From positions 4,464,001 through 4,528,000 of the forward strand of contig NZ_CP109327.1 in NCBI RefSeq assembly GCF_035918155.1: a stretch of 64,000 bases of DNA, read 5' to 3'. The stretch's first letter is position 1, and the number at the start of each line of letters is the position of its first letter. The notes under the pieces are model-generated. The model was given only the letters and a program-made list of their open reading frames with translations. It searched no databases and was not told the origin of the DNA. The stretch comes from Streptomyces sp. NBC_01591 (GTDB lineage: Bacteria > Actinomycetota > Actinomycetes > Streptomycetales > Streptomycetaceae). The position numbers and the translations under genes were made by a program. Below, piece by piece: positions 1-8,959 of this stretch.

Positions 1-1426
1 GACGATCTCTCTCGCCGCGCTCACCGCCGGCCTGCAGACCGCCTGGGTCCGGACGAACAACGAGAAGTACCTCAGGGCGACGAAGTTCTGGGGCAAACTC
101 TTCCTGATCAACATCGCCATGGGCGTCGTCACCGGCATCGTCCAGGAGTTCCAGTTCGGTATGAACTGGTCCGACTACTCGCGGTTCGTCGGCGACATCT
201 TTGGTGCTCCGCTCGCGTTCGAGGCGCTGATCGCGTTCTTCTTCGAGTCCACCTTCATCGGTCTGTGGATCTTCGGCTGGGACAAGCTGCCGAAGAAGAT
301 CCATCTCGCCTGCATCTGGATGGTCTCCATCGGGACGATCCTGTCCGCGTACTTCATCCTGGCGGCCAACTCCTGGATGCAGCACCCGGTCGGCTACCGG
401 ATCAACAAGGAACGCGGCCGGGCCGAGCTCACCGACTTCTGGCACGTGCTCACCCAGAACACCGCGCTCGCCCAGTTCTTCCACACCATCACCGCGGCCT
501 TCCTGGTCGGCGGCGCGTTCATGGTCGGCATCGCCGCCTTCCACCTGGCGCGCAAGAAGCACATCCCGGTGATGCGGACCTCGTTGCGGCTCGGCCTGGT
601 CACCGTGGTCATCTCCGGACTGCTCACCGCCGTCAGCGGTGACCAGCTCGGCAAGGTCATGTTCAAGCAGCAGCCGATGAAGATGGCCGCCGCCGAGGCG
701 CTCTGGGAGGGGCAGAACTCGGCGCCCTTCTCGATCTTCGCGGTCGGCGACGTGGCCAAGGGCCACAACACCGTGGAGATCTCCATCCCGGGGATACTGT
801 CCTTCCTCGCGGACGACAACTTCACTTCGTACGTCCCCGGCATCAACGACATCAACAAGGCCGAGCAGGAGAAGTTCGGCCCCGGCGACTACCGCCCCAA
901 CATCCCGGTCGCGTTCTGGAGCTTCCGCTGGATGATCGGCTTCGGGATGGCGTCCTTCGGCCTCGGCATCCTCGGACTGTGGCTGACCCGGAAGAAGTTC
1001 ATGCTGCCACCGGGACTGCGGACCGGTGAGGACGAAGTGCCCCACCTGGTCCTCTTCAAGAACAAGGCCCTCAGCCCGAAGCTCGCCAAGTGCTACTGGA
1101 TCGTCGCGCTCTGGACGCTGCTCTTCCCGCTGATCGCCAACTCCTGGGGCTGGATCTTCACCGAGATGGGCCGCCAGCCCTGGGTCGTCTACGGCGTGCT
1201 CCAGACCCGCGACGCGGTCTCCCCCGGCGTCTCGCAGGGCGAGGTGCTCACCTCGATGATCGGCTTCACCCTGCTCTACGCCGTGCTCGCGGTCGTCGAG
1301 GTGAAACTGCTTGTGAAGTACATCAAGGCAGGTCCGCCGGAACTCACGGAGGCCGACCTCAACCCGCCCACCAAGATCGGCGGCGATCACGAAGACGCCG
1401 ACCGGCCGATGGCCTTCTCCTACTGA
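1..1426 (+). CDS. cydA: Cytochrome bd ubiquinol oxidase subunit I (5' end outside window)
   Basis: Heme-bearing subunit of the membrane quinol oxidase. The frame is open from base 2, giving about 474 visible residues; roughly 30 N-terminal residues, including the usual N-terminal heme b595 histidine, lie outside the window. Visible family marks are the FWGKLF and EFQFGMNW segments, two acidic residues in EALIAFFFESTF (proton path), the b558 ligand histidine in FFHTI, a methionine in the FWSFRWMIG helix, and the diagnostic GRQPWVVYG motif near the C-terminus. The Q-loop is short, as in other actinobacterial CydA proteins. cydB starts 18 bp downstream, so the two are co-transcribed. Confidence 0.96.
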   Translation, partial: TISLAALTAGLQTAWVRTNNEKYLRATKFWGKLFLINIAMGVVTGIVQEFQFGMNWSDYSRFVGDIFGAPLAFEALIAFFFESTFIGLWIFGWDKLPKKIHLACIWMVSIGTILSAYFILAANSWMQHPVGYRINKERGRAELTDFWHVLTQNTALAQFFHTITAAFLVGGAFMVGIAAFHLARKKHIPVMRTSLRLGLVTVVISGLLTAVSGDQLGKVMFKQQPMKMAAAEALWEGQNSAPFSIFAVGDVAKGHNTVEISIPGILSFLADDNFTSYVPGINDINKAEQEKFGPGDYRPNIPVAFWSFRWMIGFGMASFGLGILGLWLTRKKFMLPPGLRTGEDEVPHLVLFKNKALSPKLAKCYWIVALWTLLFPLIANSWGWIFTEMGRQPWVVYGVLQTRDAVSPGVSQGEVLTSMIGFTLLYAVLAVVEVKLLVKYIKAGPPELTEADLNPPTKIGGDHEDADRPMAFSY

Positions 1427-1444
1427 GAGCAGAGGAGCTGAGAG

Positions 1445-2446
1445 ATGGAACTCCACGACGTCTGGTTCGTACTCATCGCCGTCCTCTGGACCGGCTACTT
1501 CTTCCTGGAGGGATTCGACTTCGGGATCGGCGTCCTCACCAAGCTGCTGGCCCGCAACCGCAAGGAACGACGGGTCCTGATCAATACGATCGGGCCCGTC
1601 TGGGACGGCAACGAGGTGTGGCTGCTCTCCGCGGGCGGTGCGACCTTCGCCGCCTTCCCCGAGTGGTACGCCACCCTGTTCTCCGGCTTCTATCTGCCGC
1701 TGCTGCTCATCCTCGTCTGCCTGATCGTGCGCGGGGTCGCCTTCGAGTACCGGGCGAAGCGGTCCGGCGAGAAGTGGCAGACCAATTGGGAACACGCGAT
1801 CTTCTGGACCTCGCTGCTCCCGGCCCTGCTCTGGGGCGTGGCCTTCGGGAACATCGTGCGCGGCGTGAAGATCGACGCCGACATGGAGTACGTGGGCAAC
1901 TTCTGGGACCTGCTCAACCCGTACGCCATTCTCGGCGGACTGGTCACGCTCTCCCTCTTCACCTTCCACGGCGCCGTGTTCGCGGGGCTCAAGACGGCGG
2001 GGGACATCCGGGAGCGAGCGGGCAGGCTGGCGCTGAAGCTGGGGATCGTCACCGCGGTGCTCGCGCTGGGCTTCCTGATCTGGACCCAGCTCGACAACGG
2101 GGACGGCTGGAGCCTGCTGGCGATGATCATCGCCGTGGTGGCGCTGGTCGGTGCGGTCGCCATGATCGCCGCGGGACGCGAGGGCTGGTCGTTCGCGTTC
2201 TCCGGCGTGACCGTCGCTGCCGTGGTCGCCATGCTCTTCCTGACGCTCTTCCCGAACGTCATGCCGTCCTCGCTGGACGACGCCTGGAGCCTCACGGTCA
2301 CCAACGCCTCGTCCACCCCGTACACGCTGAAAATCATGACCTGGTGTGCGGGGATCGCCACCCCCATCGTCCTGCTGTACCAGGGCTGGACGTACTGGGT
2401 GTTCCGCAAGCGCATCGGTACGCAGCACATCGCCGAAGCGCACTGA
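1445..2446 (+). CDS. cydB: Cytochrome bd ubiquinol oxidase subunit II
   Basis: Second membrane subunit of cytochrome bd oxidase, 333 aa, a normal length for the family. The N-terminus carries the family segment EGFDFGIGVL, followed by WDGNEVWLL and several hydrophobic helices. The ATG start follows a purine-rich GCAGAGGAGCTGAGAG leader. It lies directly behind cydA and ahead of cydCD. A nested hairpin follows the stop, so cydCD may be expressed at a lower or separate level. Confidence 0.96.
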   Translation: MELHDVWFVLIAVLWTGYFFLEGFDFGIGVLTKLLARNRKERRVLINTIGPVWDGNEVWLLSAGGATFAAFPEWYATLFSGFYLPLLLILVCLIVRGVAFEYRAKRSGEKWQTNWEHAIFWTSLLPALLWGVAFGNIVRGVKIDADMEYVGNFWDLLNPYAILGGLVTLSLFTFHGAVFAGLKTAGDIRERAGRLALKLGIVTAVLALGFLIWTQLDNGDGWSLLAMIIAVVALVGAVAMIAAGREGWSFAFSGVTVAAVVAMLFLTLFPNVMPSSLDDAWSLTVTNASSTPYTLKIMTWCAGIATPIVLLYQGWTYWVFRKRIGTQHIAEAH

Positions 2447-2463
2447 ACGCAGCCGGGGCCTGG

Positions 2464-2509
2464 CCGGCGGATCATGGCCGGGGGCGCGACGCCCACCCTG
2501 ATCCGCCGG
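2464..2509. terminator. Nested hairpin between cydB and cydCD
   Basis: CCGGCGGATCA (2464-2474) pairs with TGATCCGCCGG (2499-2509). The loop holds a smaller GGGCG/CGCCC hairpin. There is no T tract, as is common for Streptomyces terminators. Both arms resemble the dispersed 18-mer found at 46957 and 52123. Confidence 0.5.
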
Positions 2510-2546
2510 GCAGACCCTGGTCCATCGACCGAGCTCGCTAGGGGCT

Positions 2547-2560
2547 GTTTCACGTGAAAC
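2547..2560. other. parS: parS centromere site (ParB binding)
   Basis: GTTTCACGTGAAAC is a perfect 14-bp palindrome identical to the parS consensus recalled for Streptomyces. ParB loads on such sites, which cluster around oriC. Here the site overlaps the GTG start codon of cydCD (2554-2556). Confidence 0.85.
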
Positions 2561-5500
2561 CGATCGACCCGCGTCTGCTCCGCTATGCCCGTGCCACCCG
2601 CCTCTTCCTGGCAGCCGTGGTGGCGCTCGGAGTTGTCGGGGCGGCGCTGGTCATCGCCCAGGCCATGCTCATCGCCGAAGTGGTGGTGGGCGGGTTCGAG
2701 GACGGACTCACGGTCTCCGGGCTGCGGACCCCGCTGATCCTGCTCGCCGCGGTCGCTCTCGGCCGGGGCCTGGTCTCCTGGCTGACCGAACTGGCCGCGT
2801 ACCGGGCCAGCGCGGCGGTCAAGTCCGAACTCCGCGGCCGACTGCTCGCGCGGGCCGCGGCGCTCGGCCCCGGCTGGCTGAACGGACAGCGCACCGGCTC
2901 CCTGGTGGCGCTCGCGACCCGTGGGGTCGACGCGCTCGACGACTACTTCGCGCGCTATCTGCCGCAGCTCGGACTCGCAGTGGTCGTGCCGGTGGCGGTC
3001 CTTGCCCGGATCGTCACCGAGGACTGGGTCTCGGCAGCGATCATCGTGGTCACGCTGCCGCTCATTCCGCTCTTCATGATCCTGATCGGCTGGGCCACCC
3101 AGTCACAGATGGACCGCCAGTGGCGGCTGCTGTCCCGGCTCTCCGGACACTTCCTCGACGTGGTCGCCGGACTGCCAACCCTGAAGGTCTTCGGCCGCGC
3201 CAAGGCGCAGGCCGAGTCCATCCGCACGATCACCTCGCAGTACCGCCGGGCCACGCTGCGGACCCTGCGGATCGCGTTCCTGTCGTCCTTCGCCCTGGAG
3301 CTGTTGGCGACGCTGTCGGTGGCCCTCGTGGCCGTCACTATCGGCATGCGGCTGGTGCACGGCGAACTCGACCTCTACACCGGCCTGGTGGTGCTGATCC
3401 TGGCGCCCGAGGCCTATCTGCCGATCCGCCAGGTCGGAGCGCAGTACCACGCGGCCGCCGAGGGGCTCTCGGCCGCGGAGGAGATCTTCGCGGTCCTGGA
3501 GACCGAGCTCCGGCAGGGCGGCACGGCGGACGTACCCGGTTCGCTGCGGCTGGAGCTGGAAGGGGTGACCGTACGGCACGAGGGCCGTACCGAACCCTCG
3601 CTCGACGAGGCCTCGCTGGTGGTGGACGAGGGGGAGACCGTGGCCCTGGTCGGCCCCAGCGGCGTCGGGAAGTCCACCCTGCTCGATGTGGTCCTCGGCT
3701 TCACGGCACCCGACGGGGGGCGGGTACGGATCGGCGGCGTCGATCTGGCGACGCTCGCGCCCGAGCAATGGCGGGAACGGATCGCCTGGGTGCCGCAGCG
3801 CCCGTATCTCTTCGCGGGCACCATCGCGGAGAACGTACGACTGGCCCGGCCGGACGCCGACGACAGCGCGGTGACGGCCGCACTGCGGGACGCCGGGGCG
3901 CACGACTTCGTGGCGGAACTGCCGGACGGGGTGCGGACGCTCATCGGCGAGGACGGCGCGGGCCTCTCCGCCGGACAGCGGCAGCGGCTCGCGCTCGCGC
4001 GGGCCTTCCTCGCCGACCGCCCGCTGCTGCTGCTCGACGAGCCGACCGCGAGCCTGGACGGCGAGACGGAAGCGGGGATCGTCGAGGCGGTACGGCGGCT
4101 GGCGGTGGGCCGGACCGTGCTGCTGGTCGTGCACCGCCCGGCGCTGCTCGCGGTCGCCGACCGGGTGGTGACCCTGGCCCCGGGTGCGACCGCGCGGCCG
4201 GTGAGGACCGGGACGGCCGCGGTCGTGCCGCGGCCGACGAGCGCGCCCTCCGCCCACGACGCAGTGGCGCCGGAGCACGAGGTGCTGCGGGACACCGCGG
4301 CCCGCTCCGGGCGGGTCCTGGCCCGGGTCAGGGAGGCCGCAGGGGCACAGCGCGGCCGGCTGGCACTCGCGCTGCTGCTGGGAAGCCTCGCCCTGGGCTC
4401 GGCCGTCGGGCTCATGGCCGTCTCCGGCTGGCTGATCTCCCGCGCCTCCGAACAGCCGCCGGTGCTCTATCTGATGGTCGCCGTGACCGCGACCCGCGCC
4501 TTCGGAATCGGCCGGGCCGTCTTCCGCTACGCCGAGCGTCTGGTGTCGCACGACGCGGTGCTCAAGATGCTCGCCGAACTGCGCGTCGCCGTCTACCGAG
4601 GGCTGGAGCGCGTCGCGCCCGCCGGACTCCGCCGGACCAGGCGCGGGGACCTGCTCTCCCGGCTCGTCGCCGACGTCGACGCCCTGCAGGACTACTGGCT
4701 GCGCTGGTTGCTGCCCGCCGGGACCGCCGTGGTCGTCGGAACGGCGGCCGTCGGATTCACCGGCTGGCTGCTGCCGGAGGCAGGCGCCGTGCTGGCCGCC
4801 GGACTGCTGCTGGCCGGAGTGGGAGTGCCGCTGGTCAGCAGCGCCTGCTCCCGTCACGCGGAACGCCGGCTCGCCCCGGCACGCGCCGATCTGGCCACCC
4901 GGATCACGGACCTGCTCGGCGGGACCGCCGAACTGACCGTCGCGGGTGCCCTGCCCGCCCGCGCGGAGCGGACCCGGGACGCCGACGGCGTGCTGACCCG
5001 CATCGCCGCCCGCGCGGCGACCGCCACCGCGCTCGGCACCGGCCTCATCGCCCTGGTCGCCGGCCTCACTGTCGTCGCCACCGCACTCGTCGCCCTTCCC
5101 GCCGTGCACGACGGCCGGCTCGCGGGCGTGGAACTCGCGGTGGTGGTACTCACCCCGCTCGCCGCCTTCGAGGCCGTGACCGGCCTGCCGCTCGCCGTGC
5201 AGTACCGCCGGAGGGTCGAGAAGAGCGCGGAGCGGGTGTACGAGGTGCTGGACGCCCCGCTGCCCGTACACGAACCCGAGAGCCCGGCCGAGGCGCCCGC
5301 ATCGCCCTTCCCGCTGGAGGTACGGGGGCTGTCGGCGCGGTACGCCGGGGCGGCACGGGACGCCCTCGACGCCGTCGACCTGACGTTGACGCCCGGCAGG
5401 CGGATCGCCGTCGTCGGGTCCTCCGGCTCCGGGAAGACGACCCTCGCGCAGGTCCTGGTCCGCTTCCTGGACGCACGGGCGGGGACGTACCGGATCGGCG

Positions 5501-6096
5501 GCGTCGAGGCCGGTGCGCTGGAGGGGGCCACGGTCCGGCGGTTCGTCGGGCTGTGCGCCCAGGACGCCCATGTCTTCGACAGCACCATCCGGGAGAATCT
5601 GCGGCTGGCCCGAACCGGTGCGACGGACGAGGAACTGCGGGCCGCCCTCGGCCGGGCACGGCTGCTCGACTGGGCCGAGGCGCTGCCCGACGGGCTCGAC
5701 ACCCTCGTCGGCGAACACGGCGCACGCCTCTCCGGCGGCCAGCGCCAGCGCCTCGCCCTGGCCAGGGCGGTCCTCGCCGACTTCCCCGTCCTCGTCCTGG
5801 ACGAGCCGGCCGAGCATCTCGACCTGGCGACCGCGGACGCCCTGACCGCGGACCTGCTGGCCGTCACCGAGGGGCGCACGACCGTCCTGATCACCCATCG
5901 TCTGCAGGGACTCGAAGCCGTCGACGAGGTGCTGGTGCTCGACGAGGGCCGGGTCGTGCAGCGCGGCCCGTACGCCGGTCTCGCCGCAGAGGAAGGCCCC
6001 CTGCGCCGGATGCTGGAGCGCGAGCGGGAGACCGTACGGGTGCCCGGGCGGGAGGAAGCGCGGGCGGCCGAGGAAGCCGTCGGTGTACGTGCGTGA
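2554..6096 (+). CDS. cydCD: Fused CydD-CydC ABC exporter for cytochrome bd assembly
   Basis: Heterodimeric-type ABC exporter in one 1180-aa chain. The family exports cysteine/glutathione-type thiols and is needed to mature cytochrome bd. Each half has an N-terminal six-helix membrane domain followed by an ATPase. First ATPase: Walker A GPSGVGKST near residue 367, signature LSAGQRQR near 471, Walker B LLLLDEPTAS near 491. Second ATPase: GSSGSGKT near 955, LSGGQRQR near 1058, VLVLDEPAEH near 1080. E. coli has separate cydD and cydC; the fusion is usual in actinobacteria. The GTG start lies inside the parS palindrome, so no separate Shine-Dalgarno is obvious. Translation could be leaderless or the start misplaced, but the next residues fit the family. 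Confidence 0.93.
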   Translation: MKPIDPRLLRYARATRLFLAAVVALGVVGAALVIAQAMLIAEVVVGGFEDGLTVSGLRTPLILLAAVALGRGLVSWLTELAAYRASAAVKSELRGRLLARAAALGPGWLNGQRTGSLVALATRGVDALDDYFARYLPQLGLAVVVPVAVLARIVTEDWVSAAIIVVTLPLIPLFMILIGWATQSQMDRQWRLLSRLSGHFLDVVAGLPTLKVFGRAKAQAESIRTITSQYRRATLRTLRIAFLSSFALELLATLSVALVAVTIGMRLVHGELDLYTGLVVLILAPEAYLPIRQVGAQYHAAAEGLSAAEEIFAVLETELRQGGTADVPGSLRLELEGVTVRHEGRTEPSLDEASLVVDEGETVALVGPSGVGKSTLLDVVLGFTAPDGGRVRIGGVDLATLAPEQWRERIAWVPQRPYLFAGTIAENVRLARPDADDSAVTAALRDAGAHDFVAELPDGVRTLIGEDGAGLSAGQRQRLALARAFLADRPLLLLDEPTASLDGETEAGIVEAVRRLAVGRTVLLVVHRPALLAVADRVVTLAPGATARPVRTGTAAVVPRPTSAPSAHDAVAPEHEVLRDTAARSGRVLARVREAAGAQRGRLALALLLGSLALGSAVGLMAVSGWLISRASEQPPVLYLMVAVTATRAFGIGRAVFRYAERLVSHDAVLKMLAELRVAVYRGLERVAPAGLRRTRRGDLLSRLVADVDALQDYWLRWLLPAGTAVVVGTAAVGFTGWLLPEAGAVLAAGLLLAGVGVPLVSSACSRHAERRLAPARADLATRITDLLGGTAELTVAGALPARAERTRDADGVLTRIAARAATATALGTGLIALVAGLTVVATALVALPAVHDGRLAGVELAVVVLTPLAAFEAVTGLPLAVQYRRRVEKSAERVYEVLDAPLPVHEPESPAEAPASPFPLEVRGLSARYAGAARDALDAVDLTLTPGRRIAVVGSSGSGKTTLAQVLVRFLDARAGTYRIGGVEAGALEGATVRRFVGLCAQDAHVFDSTIRENLRLARTGATDEELRAALGRARLLDWAEALPDGLDTLVGEHGARLSGGQRQRLALARAVLADFPVLVLDEPAEHLDLATADALTADLLAVTEGRTTVLITHRLQGLEAVDEVLVLDEGRVVQRGPYAGLAAEEGPLRRMLERERETVRVPGREEARAAEEAVGVRA

Positions 6097-6153
6097 GCCG
6101 GGCGGCACGACAGCCGACTTTCCTCCCCAATCGGGACTAACTACTCTCGGGGT

Positions 6154-7860
6154 ATGCCGGAGCAGGACCCGAAGGACTCACTCGAAGCGGCTACCCAGGC
6201 GACCCGCAGCCTGCAGGGCCTGTCCACCGAAATCACCGCCCGCATCCCACAGCTGCTGGAAGCCATGCGCTCCGTCGGCGCGGGCCTGGAACTGCACTCC
6301 ACCCTCGACCGGATCTGCGAGACGGCCGCCGAACTCGCCCACGCCCGCTACGCCGCCATCGGCGTCGTCGACGAGGAGGGCGAGGGGCTCTCCGACTTCG
6401 TCACGCACGGGGTGCCGGACGAGGTGGCGGACGAGATCGGCCACCGCCCCGATGGGCACCGGGGGCTGCTGGGCGCGCTGATCCGCGATCCGGCACCGGT
6501 GAGGCTCGCCGATCTGACGGCCGATCCGAGGTTCGCCGGATTCCCGCCCGGCCACCCCCCGATGCGGACCTTCCTCGGCGTCCCGATCCGCGTACAGGGC
6601 GAGATCTTCGGAAACCTCTATCTGGCCGAGAAGAACGACGGCGGCGAGTTCAACGACTACGACCTGCACATGGTGCGCGTGCTCGCCACGGAGGCCGGGA
6701 TCGCCATCGGTAACGCCCGGCTGTACGAGGCGGCACGTCAGCGTGAGCGGTGGATCGACGGATCGGTGGCTGTGACAACCGCCCTGCTCTCCGGCGGCGA
6801 CGCGGACGACGCGCTCTCCGTCGTCGCCGAACAGGCCCGCCGGCTCGCCGACTCCGCCGCCGGGATCGTGCTGCTGCCCACCGAGGACGGCGGGCTGGAG
6901 ATCGTCGCCGTCTCCGCGGACGACCCCTCCTCCTCGCTCGGGGTGATCATCGGGCAGGAGAGCCCGGTGGCGGCGAAACTGCTGGGCGGCGAGGCGGTCT
7001 TCGTGGACGATTCGGCCACCGACTCCCGCATGGTCACCAGGCTGGCCCATCGGTACGGCCCGAGCATGCTGCTGCCTCTGCACAGCGGTGGGCGGGTGCT
7101 CGGTGCGCTCGCCACCCCTCGCGCCCGGGGCGGCAGGCCGTTCACGGAGGCGGAGCGGACCCTTGCCACCCAGTTCGCCTCGCAGGCCGCGCTCGCGCTG
7201 ATGATGGCCGAGGCACAGCGGGACCGGGAGCGGCTGGCGGTCTACGAGGACCGGGACCGGATCGCCCGCGATCTGCATGATCTGGTCATCCAGCGGCTGT
7301 TCGCCACCGGGATGATGCTGGAGAGCGCCCAGCGCCGGTCGGTCGTGCCCGAGGTGCAGACCGGGGTCGGCCGGGCGGTCGACGAACTGGACGTGACCAT
7401 CCAGGAGATCCGTACCGCGATCTTCGCCCTGCAGCAGGAACCCGCCGAAGCGCCGTCGGGGCTGCGCACCCGGGTCCTGCGCGAGATCAACATGGCGGCG
7501 GTCCCGCTGGGCTTCAAGCCCTCGCACCGCTTCCTCGGCCCGGTCGACTCGCTGGTCGGCGAACTCACCGGCAAGAACCTGATCGCGGCGCTGCGGGAGG
7601 CGCTGTCCAACGCCTTCCGGCACGCCGAGGCGTCGTTGATCGACGTGGTCGTCGACGCGACCGCGACACTGCCCGACGGGAGGGACTCGGTGCGGCTGTC
7701 GGTCGCCGACGACGGAGTGGGCATCCCGGAGGGCGGCCGTCGCAGCGGGCTGCGGAACCTGGCGCGCCGGGCGGAGTCGCTCGGCGGTGCCAGCTGGTTC
7801 GGGCCCGGCATCGGGGAGGACGGGTGCGGCACGACAGTGGTGTGGGAGGCGCCCCTCTGA
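6154..7860 (+). CDS. DosS/DevS-like GAF-GAF sensor histidine kinase
   Basis: Soluble histidine kinase of 568 aa. GAF domain 1 spans about residues 40-190, GAF 2 about 205-350, then a HisKA_3 dimerisation helix with phospho-acceptor His375 in ARDLHDLVIQRLF, and a HATPase with N-box EALSNAFRH, VADDGVGIPEGG and SGLRNLARRAESLGG. GAF 1 keeps GFPPGHPPMRTFLGVP, closely matching the region of M. tuberculosis DosS/DosT that holds the heme-ligand histidine; the equivalent here is about His134. Heme sensing of O2, NO or CO is therefore plausible, but inferred. It sits 57 bp after cydCD on the same strand, which suits oxygen-linked control of the bd oxidase. No response regulator is adjacent, so its partner is elsewhere. 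Confidence 0.88.
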   Translation: MPEQDPKDSLEAATQATRSLQGLSTEITARIPQLLEAMRSVGAGLELHSTLDRICETAAELAHARYAAIGVVDEEGEGLSDFVTHGVPDEVADEIGHRPDGHRGLLGALIRDPAPVRLADLTADPRFAGFPPGHPPMRTFLGVPIRVQGEIFGNLYLAEKNDGGEFNDYDLHMVRVLATEAGIAIGNARLYEAARQRERWIDGSVAVTTALLSGGDADDALSVVAEQARRLADSAAGIVLLPTEDGGLEIVAVSADDPSSSLGVIIGQESPVAAKLLGGEAVFVDDSATDSRMVTRLAHRYGPSMLLPLHSGGRVLGALATPRARGGRPFTEAERTLATQFASQAALALMMAEAQRDRERLAVYEDRDRIARDLHDLVIQRLFATGMMLESAQRRSVVPEVQTGVGRAVDELDVTIQEIRTAIFALQQEPAEAPSGLRTRVLREINMAAVPLGFKPSHRFLGPVDSLVGELTGKNLIAALREALSNAFRHAEASLIDVVVDATATLPDGRDSVRLSVADDGVGIPEGGRRSGLRNLARRAESLGGASWFGPGIGEDGCGTTVVWEAPL

Positions 7861-7894
7861 GGCGGCCGGGCGCCTGTCTCCCTCCGTCGCCTTC

Positions 7895-7984
7895 TCGGGG
7901 CTCAGCGCCCGGCCGTCGCGTTCCTGTTCTCGGGGCTCAGCGCCCGGCCGTCGCGTTCCTGTTCTCGGGGGCTCAGCGTCCGGT
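7895..7984. repeat. 35-bp tandem repeat, two full copies plus a partial third
   Basis: Two identical 35-bp units (7895-7929 and 7930-7964) starting TCGGGGCTCAGCGCCCGG, followed by a diverged partial third unit. The third unit contains the stop codon and last codons of the minus-strand HAD gene, so the array looks like repeated duplication of that gene's 3' end. It lies between two convergent genes. Confidence 0.85.
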
Positions 7985-8839
7985 GTCGGACGCCCGGCGC
8001 TCGGCGATGATCCGCTCGATGACGACCGCGACGCCGTCCTCGCCGTTGGTGCCGGTCCGGCCGGAAGCGGCGGCGAGCGCGGCCGGGTGGGCGTTGCCCA
8101 TCGCGTACGACGTGCCCGCCCAGCTCAGCATCTCCACGTCGTTGGGCATGTCCCCGAAGGCGACGACCTCGGCGGGCGAGATGCCGCGCTCGGCGCAGCA
8201 GAGCTCCAGCGTGCTGGCCTTGGAGACCCCCGGACCACTGACCTCCAGCAGGGCCGTGGGGCTGGACCGGGTGAAGGAGGCCCGGTCGCCGGCCGTCGTA
8301 CGGGCCAGGGCGAGGAAGTCGTCCGGGGACAGTTCGGCGTGGTGGGCGAGGAGCTTCAGTACGGGGGCACCGGCGCCGGGCGTCTCCTCGTGCAGCAGCT
8401 TCTCGGCGACGGCGACCGAGGCGCACGGGTCCAGGTGGAACGGCGGGTAGTCCGGCTCGTAGTGGATGCCGGTGGCCAGCTCGACGGCGAAGGTGGTGCC
8501 GGGGGCGGCGGCGCGCAGCGAGTGGACGACATCGAGGGCGATGGCACGCTCCAGCGGCCGGACCTTGACCAGCTTGCCGCCGGTGTGGAGATCGGCGACC
8601 GCCGCGCCGTTGGCGCAGATCGCCAGGCCGTGGCCGTGCACATGGTCGCTGACGACGTCCATCCAGCGGGCCGGGCGTCCGGTGACGAAGAAGACCTCGA
8701 TACCGGCCTCCTCGGCAGCGGCCATCGCGGCGACCGTACGGTCGGAGACCGTCTTGTCGTCGCGGAGCAGGGTGCCGTCCAGGTCGGTGGCGATCAGCCG
8801 GATAGAGGCAGGCGGAGGCGAGTCGGTAGCTGAGGTCAC
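7973..8839 (-). CDS. HAD-superfamily Cof-type phosphatase
   Basis: Cytosolic sugar-phosphate/nucleotide phosphatase type, 288 aa from the GTG at 8839, the start matching the paralogue at 28.5-29.3 kb. HAD motif 1 is [10 protein letters not shown] (nucleophile and acid/base aspartates), motif 2 is the threonine in FVTGRPARWMD, and motif 4 is [12 protein letters not shown]; a C2-type cap lies between. The open frame extends upstream to 8932, but without conserved sequence. It converges with the sensor kinase, and its 3' end lies in the tandem repeat. The substrate cannot be told from sequence. Confidence 0.88.
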   Translation of the reverse strand: MTSATDSPPPASIRLIATDLDGTLLRDDKTVSDRTVAAMAAAEEAGIEVFFVTGRPARWMDVVSDHVHGHGLAICANGAAVADLHTGGKLVKVRPLERAIALDVVHSLRAAAPGTTFAVELATGIHYEPDYPPFHLDPCASVAVAEKLLHEETPGAGAPVLKLLAHHAELSPDDFLALARTTAGDRASFTRSSPTALLEVSGPGVSKASTLELCCAERGISPAEVVAFGDMPNDVEMLSWAGTSYAMGNAHPAALAAASGRTGTNGEDGVAVVIERIIAERRASDTGR

Positions 8840-8959
8840 CCGTCCATTCTCGCGTACGAGGGTGCACGGGCGTGCGGAGGGGCGCACATCTGAGGATGTG
8901 CGCCCCTGACCAGGCGAACATGCCCGGTGCACATGCCGCCGGTTCTGGTGGCGGGTGGG

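Noticed and set aside
3103..6108. 1001-codon frame on the minus strand opposite cydCD
   Set aside because: Long antisense frames are routine in high-GC DNA; the translation is low-complexity Gly/Arg/Gln and the plus-strand ABC motifs are complete.
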